DNA of 6,187 nucleotides, taken from positions 1 to 6,187 of the forward strand of contig JAEYOB010000454.1 in the NCBI GenBank assembly GCA_023412175.1. The letters are read 5' to 3'. Shown here in pieces: positions 1-4,660 of the stretch. A program made the translations under genes and the position numbers. The notes under the pieces were generated by a model that worked only from the letters and a program-made list of their open reading frames with translations, was not told the DNA's origin and made no database searches. The DNA comes from Pseudomonadota bacterium (GTDB lineage: Bacteria > Pseudomonadota > Alphaproteobacteria > Azospirillales > Azospirillaceae). The first letter of the stretch is position 1. Each line of letters opens with the position of its first letter.

Positions 1-5
1 GTCAT
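1..5 (-). CDS. Start of a further early-operon gene, truncated by the window edge
   Basis: An ATG at 5-3 overlaps the stop of the preceding gene as ATGA, with GAGG about 8 bases upstream (GCGAGGCCGACCG then ATG). This is the same junction type used throughout the operon, so another gene most likely continues beyond position 1. Nothing of the product can be seen. Confidence 0.4.
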
Positions 6-268
6 CGGTCGGCCTCGCTTTCGGCTGCCGCATATAGCCCGGCCACGAAGGCGCGCACCAAGTTGGGAATGTGCGGCTGTCCCTGCATGAGCGGGCGCTC
101 GGGCAGACGCGCGGGGAGCCCGTGCACCGGCCACAGCGTCCGCACACCGCCGTCCTCGGCCACGTAGACGAAGAGTTCACCCAGGCCGGGCGCAACTCCG
201 GCCAGGATGACGATGGACACGCCCGCATCGCCGGGCAGCGCCACCAGATTGGGAGGGGCCGCAATCAT
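2..268 (-). CDS. Hypothetical early protein
   Basis: This protein has 88 residues and I do not recognise it. The first half is strand-like and hydrophobic (NLVALPGDAGVSIVILAGVAPG and GELFVYVAEDGGVRTLWPV, residues 7-48). It looks like a small beta sheet rather than a signal peptide, since no basic N-terminus precedes it. A proline-rich turn (GLPARLPERPLMQGQPHIP) leads to a C-terminal helix (NLVRAFVAGLYAAAESEAD). It is accepted as a gene because both ends use ATGA overlaps, with the previous stop and with an ATG at position 5, matching the operon's habit. The ribosome binding site is weak (GCGGGTG), consistent with coupled translation from the upstream gene. Confidence 0.62.
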   Translation of the reverse strand: MIAAPPNLVALPGDAGVSIVILAGVAPGLGELFVYVAEDGGVRTLWPVHGLPARLPERPLMQGQPHIPNLVRAFVAGLYAAAESEADR

Positions 269-522
269 GCCGGCACCCGCTGGGCCGAGGCGGCGATGGC
301 CTCGGCCAAGCCCGCCACGGTGTCGCTGTACGCGCAGCTATCGACCGTGGCGCCGAAGCGCATGGTGACGGCGATCTCCAACGCCTCAAAGTCGGGCGCG
401 CCCAGGCGCAGGAGCGTCAGCCGAGCGGAGGGCGGCGCGGCGCCCTCCGGGTTGGTGGTGCGGCCCATTCGCCGGCCGAGCCAGACACGTAGCCATGCCA
501 GGATCTCGCGGCGGTCAGTCAT
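265..522 (-). CDS. Small acyl-carrier-protein-like protein lacking the carrier serine (tentative)
   Basis: This protein has 85 residues. The start at 522 fits the overlapping ATGACTGA junction and a GAAGG about 9 bases upstream; a longer start would run into the previous gene. The layout resembles an acyl carrier protein: a first helix (REILAWLRVWLGRRMG, 5-20), a loop, then LGAPDFEALEIAVTMRFG at 40-57 where ACPs have LG.DSL..VEL...LE..FG, and a closing helix DTVAGLAEAIAAS (67-79) like the usual TV.DL...I. The phosphopantetheine serine of the DSL motif is not present; aspartate D44 occupies that place. If the resemblance is real, the protein cannot be a normal carrier and would act as a structural or binding module. 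The resemblance is by eye, and the helix-II alignment needs a gap of about two residues. It could equally be an unrelated small helical protein. Confidence 0.62.
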   Translation of the reverse strand: MTDRREILAWLRVWLGRRMGRTTNPEGAAPPSARLTLLRLGAPDFEALEIAVTMRFGATVDSCAYSDTVAGLAEAIAASAQRVPA

Positions 523-940
523 GGCGCGGAGCCTTCTGCCCGGTAGGGCGGTTCCAGTCCTGGCCGGCACCCCAGCGGACACCGCCAATCATCCACTCGC
601 TGGGCTCCGGCTCCTCGGCATCGTCCGCAGGCTCGGCCGGGGGAAGCGGGAAGCTGTCCTCGTACTTGCGGAGCATGGCGAGCATGGCTCCGGCGGCGTG
701 CACCAGGTTGGCCCGCACCTCGGCCGGCGGGGTGTCACAGTCCCCGGCGCCCAAAAGGGACTGCACCGTCTCGGCGAGCGTGCCAAGTGAAGCGGTGGGC
801 ACCGCCGCGCCGTGCTCGGCGACGCAGGCGGAGGCCACGTGGGAGAGGAGGTTGGCGAAGCGGTTGCCCGCGTCGTTGTCCAGTTCGGCCGGGTAGTGGT
901 CGAGCAGGACCAGGACCGGGAGGGAGGCGGGCTCAGCCAT
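515..940 (-). CDS. Hypothetical early protein
   Basis: This protein has 141 residues and an unknown family. The start at 940 is chosen because GGAGG lies 6 bases upstream and because it gives an 8-base overlap with the previous gene. The frame is open further up, but that portion is a shadow of the previous gene. Residues 1-95 are largely helical (GNRFANLLSHVASACVAEH, SLGTLAETVQSLLGAG, RANLVHAAGAMLAMLRKYED). Residues 99-115 are a proline- and acid-rich linker (PPAEPADDAEEPEPSEW). A short tail with WMIGGVRWGAGQDW and a basic end closes the protein, and this tryptophan-rich tail may be a contact motif. The helix at 74-95 can be aligned without gaps to the last helix of the preceding protein. 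The stop overlaps the next start by 8 bases (ATGACTGA). Confidence 0.68.
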   Translation of the reverse strand: MAEPASLPVLVLLDHYPAELDNDAGNRFANLLSHVASACVAEHGAAVPTASLGTLAETVQSLLGAGDCDTPPAEVRANLVHAAGAMLAMLRKYEDSFPLPPAEPADDAEEPEPSEWMIGGVRWGAGQDWNRPTGQKAPRHD

Positions 941-1277
941 GGGCGGCCTCCGCAGCGGCACGGCGGGCAGCACGGCGTTGGCGGCGGTCGAAGGATTGAA
1001 CGGCCGCGACGGCGACGGCGGCCACCTGGACCATGCGCTCGCGGTACTCGGCGTCGCCGGTGTCGGGGCCGATCTTCTGAAGCTGGATGCGGGTCTGTTC
1101 CACCAGCTCGGACAGGCTGTGCGCGTCGTCGTGGGCGTTGTTGTAGCCGCGTTGGAGGTGGCGACCGCGCTCGCTTGCCACGTCGCCCAACGCGTCCTCC
1201 AGGCCGCCCAGGAATTCGTCGCTAAGGTCGATGCCGGAGAACTCCGGGATTTCGACTGCAATCCGGATGTCATCCAT
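933..1277 (-). CDS. Small phage protein with ER...HDD...DR pattern
   Basis: This protein has 114 residues. The start ATG at 1277 is 8 bases after the DUF3164 stop and is preceded by GAGGTGG, which partly overlaps that stop. The body is acidic and helical: ASERGRHLQRGYNNAHDDAH at 34-53, SLSELVEQTRIQLQKI at 54-69, and EYRERMVQVAAVAVAAVQSFDRR at 77-99. It ends in a basic Arg/Ala tail (100-114). The order ER..Q..GY...HDD.H, then a helix ending in DR, resembles a group of short proteins common in phages and prophages, sometimes suspected of being related to all-alpha NTP pyrophosphatases. The stretch between the two halves is shorter here. The enzymatic link is only a suggestion; I see no complete E-x-x-E and E-x-x-D metal site. 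The last 8 bases overlap the next gene (ATGGCTGA). Confidence 0.75.
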   Translation of the reverse strand: MDDIRIAVEIPEFSGIDLSDEFLGGLEDALGDVASERGRHLQRGYNNAHDDAHSLSELVEQTRIQLQKIGPDTGDAEYRERMVQVAAVAVAAVQSFDRRQRRAARRAAAEAAHG

Positions 1278-1285
1278 GGCCCACC

Positions 1286-2107
1286 TCACGCGTTCGCTAA
1301 GTGGAGGGGGATGAGGTCGTACTTGCCCTCGGCGTTCCGGCGCTTGACGCGCAGGTAGATGGCCTTGCCGGCCGTCTCCATGGCGTCGTCTATGGCCTTC
1401 ATGGCCGCCAGCCACCGGGGGTGCGTGATGTTCAGCCGGCGCAGGCGCACCAGCTCGGCCACGCGCACGCCGGCTTGGTCACCGATGCCGAAGGCCGAGG
1501 CGATGATGGCCTTGACCTCGTCCGACGCTTCCGCCTCGGCCAGGTACTCGTTCAGCGCCGCCTTCGCGGCCTCGATGGTGAGGCCGACCGTGATGCGCTC
1601 CTGCACCTGGATCTCGACCTTGAAGCTGCGGTCGTGGGTGAAGAAGGAGACGTTGCCGCCCTTGCCCCCCATCTGCACGCCGTAGTCGCTGGCGACGGTG
1701 TCAATCAGGGCTTGAGCCTCGGCGAAGCTCATGGCCTTGAAGCGGGAGAGCGTGGCGTTGATGGAGAGCGCGCCACCGGCGACGGTGCGGACGAAGGCGT
1801 CCTCCAGCAGCTTGTGCGGCTTGACCAGCTTCTCCGGGGTGAGGCGGCCGTCTTCCTCCCGCCAGAACGCCTTGTCGCCGATGATCTCGCGAGCGTCGGG
1901 CACCGTGGGCAGCGCCTTCAGGGCGTCCAGCGCGTCCCAAAAGGGGTGTCCGGCCTCCAGCGCTAGGTCTGCGGCGACAATGAGGTCCAGCGCCCAGCGC
2001 AGATGCTTGGCGAGCGTCGGGGTGCCGGGCTGAAGCGGCGGGATCTCCGCCAGCACCTCTTCGACGGAGGGGCGGGCGTCAAGCCGCGTGGGGGTAACGG
2101 TGGTCAT
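1286..2107 (-). CDS. DUF3164 family protein of Mu-like phages, with N-terminal extension
   Basis: This protein has 273 residues from the ATG at 2107. Residues about 80-273 match the DUF3164 family, some members of which have been mislabelled as sulfate transporters. Family signatures here are FWREEDGRLTPEKLVKPHKL, SDYGVQMGGKGGNVSFFTHD, a lysine/glutamate-rich central helix region, and the ending VRVAELVRLRRLNITHPRW. The protein is soluble and has no membrane segments. Its exact function is not established, but it is a frequent companion of the A and B genes. About 80 residues precede the domain, more than I expect for the family. An in-frame ATG at 2158 would add 17 residues, has GGAGG 7 bases upstream, and overlaps the previous stop as ATGA. 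I prefer 2107 because the extra 17 codons contain AGA, AGG, CGA, CAA and ACA, unlike the rest of the gene, and because AGAAGG lies 9 bases before 2107. Confidence 0.88.
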   Translation of the reverse strand: MTTVTPTRLDARPSVEEVLAEIPPLQPGTPTLAKHLRWALDLIVAADLALEAGHPFWDALDALKALPTVPDAREIIGDKAFWREEDGRLTPEKLVKPHKLLEDAFVRTVAGGALSINATLSRFKAMSFAEAQALIDTVASDYGVQMGGKGGNVSFFTHDRSFKVEIQVQERITVGLTIEAAKAALNEYLAEAEASDEVKAIIASAFGIGDQAGVRVAELVRLRRLNITHPRWLAAMKAIDDAMETAGKAIYLRVKRRNAEGKYDLIPLHLANA

Positions 2108-2154
2108 TGTTGGGCACCTTCTGTTGACGACGGGGGTTCGGGGTCGTTGGGTTG
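2108..2154 (-). promoter_or_regulatory. Short leader before the DUF3164 gene, with possible hairpin and SD
   Basis: This is the only sizeable gap in the operon if the DUF3164 protein starts at 2107. It carries AGAAGG (2117-2122 on this strand) as a ribosome binding site. A five-base inverted repeat, ACGAC (2127-2131) and GTCGT (2143-2147), has an 11-base loop and could form a weak hairpin in the message. No convincing -35/-10 pair is visible on the minus strand. It may tune translation, or it may simply be coding if the 2158 start is used. Confidence 0.35.
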
Positions 2155-2532
2155 TCATGCCGGCTCCTCCACGCGCACCCGCAACGCCGGGCCGCGGGGC
2201 TGGTCCAGGCCGACGACCTGAAGGAGCGCCGCCGAGAGCACCTGCTCCGTCCGCTGGGCCGGGCCGTGCAGGGTGACGCCGTCGCGCACGCACTCGGCGA
2301 CGAAAACGGCGTGGCGCAGGTCGATGGACGGGCGCAGGCAGACCCAACCGCCCGGCGTCGGGCGGATGCGGACGAACTCCGGCTCGCCGTCCTCGGGGCG
2401 GATCAGCGTCAGGCCCCAGGTTTCGTCCTGGTGCATGCGGGCGTGGACCACGCCACGCGCGACCATGCCGACGCCGGGCACTTCGATCTCCACCGTCGCG
2501 CCGGGCTTGGGGGGCAGGAGTGGCTTCTTCAC
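2155..2532 (-). CDS. Hypothetical beta-rich protein
   Basis: This protein has 125 residues, starting at GTG. That start gives the same GTGA overlap seen elsewhere in the operon and has GAGGTGG (2537-2543) with the GAGG 7 bases upstream. The frame stays open further upstream, but that part lies wholly within the previous gene and is an arginine/proline-rich shadow. Residues 10-80 alternate strand-like segments (ATVEIEVPGVGMVARGVVHA, TWGLTLIR, EFVRIRPTPGGWVCLR), suggesting a small beta barrel. Residues 80-125 contain a helix (EQVLSAALLQVV) and a final strand. I do not recognise a family. The stop overlaps an ATG of the next frame (ATGA), although the next gene may start further down. Confidence 0.68.
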   Translation of the reverse strand: MKKPLLPPKPGATVEIEVPGVGMVARGVVHARMHQDETWGLTLIRPEDGEPEFVRIRPTPGGWVCLRPSIDLRHAVFVAECVRDGVTLHGPAQRTEQVLSAALLQVVGLDQPRGPALRVRVEEPA

Positions 2533-2828
2533 GACACCACCTCGCCGTCCAGCGCCACGAGGCGCGGCTTCACGCGGGGCGCCGGCGGGGGTGGTGCCGG
2601 TTCGGGCAGCGGCACCGGCAGCAGGAGGGCCACCACGCTGTCCAGCAGCACCGCCCAGGTTGCCAGCGCGTCGGCGCTTTGCTGGGCCACCTCCGCGGTG
2701 AAGTGGGCGCCCTCGGGGCGTCTGGCGATGACTGCGAAGGTTTCCGCGTAGCGGCCCACCAGATCGTGCAGGGCGATGGTGAGGCGGACGGCCTCGGCCA
2801 CGTCGGGGTGGTGGGACGGGAGGGTCAT
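2529..2828 (-). CDS. Hypothetical small helical protein with proline-rich linker
   Basis: This protein has 99 residues and I do not recognise it. Residues 8-70 read as two or three amphipathic helices (DVAEAVRLTIALHDLVGRYA and SADALATWAVLLDSVVALLL). The second is hydrophobic, but it sits inside a helical hairpin and is not a clear membrane anchor. Residues 71-87 are a proline-rich linker (PVPLPEPAPPPPAPRVKP), followed by a short tail. It is taken as real because it overlaps its neighbours by ATGA at the start and GTGA at the stop, because a GGGAG lies 7 bases before the ATG, and because it follows the codon style of the operon. The function is unknown; helical bundles of this size are common among phage early accessory proteins. 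Confidence 0.68.
   Translation of the reverse strand: MTLPSHHPDVAEAVRLTIALHDLVGRYAETFAVIARRPEGAHFTAEVAQQSADALATWAVLLDSVVALLLPVPLPEPAPPPPAPRVKPRLVALDGEVVS
2537..2543 (-). promoter_or_regulatory. Shine-Dalgarno GAGGTGG deciding the GTG start at 2532
   Basis: GAGGTGG on the minus strand places GAGG 7 bases before the GTG of the beta-rich protein. It favours this start over longer readings inside the previous gene. Confidence 0.6.
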
Positions 2829-3223
2829 GACCCGGCTCCCTGGTTGTGGATGCAGGTCGGGCAGGTGCGCGACAGGCGCACGGCCTGGGGGCTGGCGGTG
2901 GAGAAGCCGCGGGCGCGGTTCTCAAGGCATTCGGTGGCGGGGATGGCGCCGATCACCGGGCACTCCACCCGCTCGGCCAGCAGGTGGGCGCGCACCGCCG
3001 CCGCCACGGCCGCGGTGTCGCCGAGGTACTTCCGGTTGATGACCTGGGAGACGGTGGCGGGGGAGTAGCCGATCTTCTCGCCGATGCGGGCGAGGCTGCC
3101 GCACTTGTCGCAGGCGGCGGCGAGCGCCGCCACCCACACGGGGATGGACGGCCCCCAGGCGTTCAGCGCGTTGGCGGCGTGGTTGGCGGCCTTGGAGCCG
3201 GCGGGCCGGTTCGAGCGGATCAC
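2825..3223 (-). CDS. Small helix-turn-helix protein with cysteine-rich tail
   Basis: This protein has 132 residues and starts at GTG. The start is chosen because GTGA overlaps the upstream stop and GGAGG (3231-3235 on this strand) lies 7 bases before it. A helix-turn-helix is plain at residues about 43-65 (LARIGEKIGYSPATVSQVIN), of the lambda-repressor/XRE sort. It is followed by a helix through residue 85. The C-terminal part carries C88 (in ECPVIG), C99, C121 and C124 (CPTC). This could be a metal site, with C38 and C41 also available near the HTH. I recall small Mu-like phage proteins with the same order: an HTH, then CPV.G.IP...C, then a C-x2/3-C end. The probable role is transcriptional control within the early region. 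The operator and the sign of regulation are unknown. It overlaps the next gene by ATGA. Confidence 0.82.
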   Translation of the reverse strand: MIRSNRPAGSKAANHAANALNAWGPSIPVWVAALAAACDKCGSLARIGEKIGYSPATVSQVINRKYLGDTAAVAAAVRAHLLAERVECPVIGAIPATECLENRARGFSTASPQAVRLSRTCPTCIHNQGAGS

Positions 3224-3858
3224 GGCTGGACCTCCACGGCGGCACGGGTGGGCAGCGGATGCACCTCCCGCGTGTTGGGGTCGTAGACGTGGGCCTCCAC
3301 GGCGGGGCGGCCGTCGCGCGCCGGTTTCGCGATGCGGTACTGCGGCGCCTCGGGGCCGCTGTCGCGGACCAAGCTGAAGCGCTTGCAGCCGTTGGTCACC
3401 TTGCCGGGCTCGCGCCGCAGCTCGGCCAGATAGCCGGCCCGGCGCAACGCGCCCAGGTAGGTCGTGGCGTTCGTGTAGGAGCGGTCGGCGGTCTCGTCGT
3501 CGGCCAGCGCCATCTCCAGCAACTCGTCGATGGTGGCCTTGCCGCGGATGCGCAGGGCGGCCCAGAGGCGGTCGCGCAGGGTGGAACCCTTGCGGCGGCG
3601 GAAGCGCTGGGTCAGCTCCTTCTTCGGGCCGGCGGTGATGCGGCCACCGCCGGCCAGGAAGGCCACGCCCAGGGGGGTGAGCTGGAAGCAGCCGCGGGCG
3701 GTGCGCTCGATCAGGTCGCGGATGACGAGGTTTCCCGCGACGCGGGATATCTCGCCCCTGGGTAACCCGGTGGCCTTGGCGAAGTCGTCCACCGTGAGGC
3801 AGGTGCCGGGCGTCAGGGCGTCCAGCAGCGCGTTGGCGTTGGGGGCGCTGTCGGCCAT
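3220..3858 (-). CDS. Double winged-helix DNA-binding protein of the early operon
   Basis: This protein has 212 residues. Two winged-helix-like units can be read. Residues 8-70 contain a helix pair (TVDDFAKATGLPRGEISRVA) and a basic wing. Residues 93-165 contain KATIDELLEMALA, a recognition-like helix (YTNATTYLGALRRAGYL) and a beta wing ending in FSLVRDSGPEAP. A strongly basic linker (ELTQRFRRRKGS) joins them. From memory, second-half sequences ending in LVRD(S/T)GP.AP recur in proteins encoded near B in Mu-like phages. That memory and the position make a phage early-region DNA-binding protein likely. Its target and role (repression, activation or a replication accessory role) cannot be read from sequence. 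The start is supported by GGAGG about 10 bases upstream and by the TGAccATG junction with B, the same junction as A/B. The stop overlaps the next start by 4 bases (GTGA). Confidence 0.8.
   Translation of the reverse strand: MADSAPNANALLDALTPGTCLTVDDFAKATGLPRGEISRVAGNLVIRDLIERTARGCFQLTPLGVAFLAGGGRITAGPKKELTQRFRRRKGSTLRDRLWAALRIRGKATIDELLEMALADDETADRSYTNATTYLGALRRAGYLAELRREPGKVTNGCKRFSLVRDSGPEAPQYRIAKPARDGRPAVEAHVYDPNTREVHPLPTRAAVEVQP
3231..3235 (-). promoter_or_regulatory. Shine-Dalgarno GGAGG deciding the GTG start at 3223
   Basis: GGAGG on the minus strand lies 7 bases before the GTG of the HTH gene. It supports that non-ATG start together with the GTGA overlap. Confidence 0.65.
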
Positions 3859-3860
3859 GG

Positions 3861-4658
3861 TCAGGCGGCCTCCGCCCTGGCCGGCGGCGCGATACGCGGC
3901 ACTTCGACCGGCGCGCCGGTGTTACGGTCGTTCAGCAGCACCACGCCGCCCATGTCGGTCAGGCCGACCCCCAGCGCCGCCGGGTCGCCGCCCAGGCGCT
4001 TGGCGTGGCGCTCGATGGCGCCGATGGCCTCCTTGATCTCCCGGAAGCGGCCACGTGACGCCTCGTGGAGGAAGCGCACCAGGTCGGGCTTCACCTTCAC
4101 TCCGCACAGCGCGCCGACCATCGTCTCGGTGTCGGCAAGCTGGCCGTCCCGGAACTCGACGTAGGCCGCCACGCGGCTGGCGACCTGGGGGAACTTTGCG
4201 AGGTTGTGGCGGATGCGCCCCATGCCCACCAGGATGAAGGGGATCTCCAGCGCGTCGGACAGGTCGCGGATGGTCTCCAGGATGCGGGGCGAGCGGGTGA
4301 TGTGGTCGGCCTCGTCCACCAGGACGGCGAAGGCGCGGTTGCCGAGACGGGCGGCGTCGGCCTTGGCGGAAAGGGCCTGGAGCGCTTGGCGGTACATCTT
4401 CTCGAAGCTGTGCTCCGGCGCGACGTTCAGGCGCTCCAGCAGCTCGCGCATGAACCAGGCCGGGGTCCACTCCTTCTTCGCGCGGAGGAAGACCGATTGG
4501 GTCTGGGTGGCCCACCATTGGGTCACGGTGGACTTGCCGCGTCCCGGTTCGCCGTCCACCACCATCAGGCACGCCTCGGCGGCGCCCCGCTGTTCCACGG
4601 CCTTCAGACCGGCCATGAACGCCTTGGCGTTCAACGTGTTTACGAACTGTGCACGCAT
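3861..4658 (-). CDS. B: MuB-like AAA+ ATPase, target-DNA activator (gene B)
   Basis: This is a 265-residue ATPase of the MuB/TnsC type. Such proteins coat target DNA in an ATP-dependent way, choose the insertion site and stimulate the transposase. Walker A is GEPGRGKS at residues 36-43. Walker B is AVLVDEAD at 111-118. A sensor-like strand FILVGMG lies at 141-147, followed by the arginine-containing stretch QVASRVAAYVEF. A helical lid-type C-terminal segment follows (about 190-222). Phage Mu B is 312 residues with its Walker lysine at 106. Here that lysine is residue 42, so the N-terminal DNA-binding helix-turn-helix domain of MuB is essentially absent. No ATG or GTG was found in frame immediately upstream that would restore it. 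A GAGG sits about 10 bases before the ATG, and the TGAccATG junction with A suggests translational coupling. The assignment is supported by the motifs and the position directly after A. Confidence 0.93.
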   Translation of the reverse strand: MRAQFVNTLNAKAFMAGLKAVEQRGAAEACLMVVDGEPGRGKSTVTQWWATQTQSVFLRAKKEWTPAWFMRELLERLNVAPEHSFEKMYRQALQALSAKADAARLGNRAFAVLVDEADHITRSPRILETIRDLSDALEIPFILVGMGRIRHNLAKFPQVASRVAAYVEFRDGQLADTETMVGALCGVKVKPDLVRFLHEASRGRFREIKEAIGAIERHAKRLGGDPAALGVGLTDMGGVVLLNDRNTGAPVEVPRIAPPARAEAA

Positions 4659-4660
4659 GG

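Noticed and set aside
941..1273. Upstream extension of the frame that ends at 515
   Set aside because: It is a Ser/Thr/Ala-rich shadow inside the ER...HDD gene. The ATG at 940 with GGAGG is the better start.
1301..1966. Plus-strand open frame opposite the DUF3164 gene
   Set aside because: The DUF3164 match on the minus strand explains this sequence; the plus-strand product is a compositional artefact.
2124..2152. Plus-strand promoter (TTGACG, 17 bases, TTGGGT)
   Set aside because: The -10 is poor and no plus-strand gene follows; the match is probably chance.
2533..2925. Upstream extension of the beta-rich protein's frame
   Set aside because: The segment overlaps two supported genes and encodes an Arg/Pro/Gly-rich stretch. 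The GTG at 2532 with its ribosome binding site is the better start.
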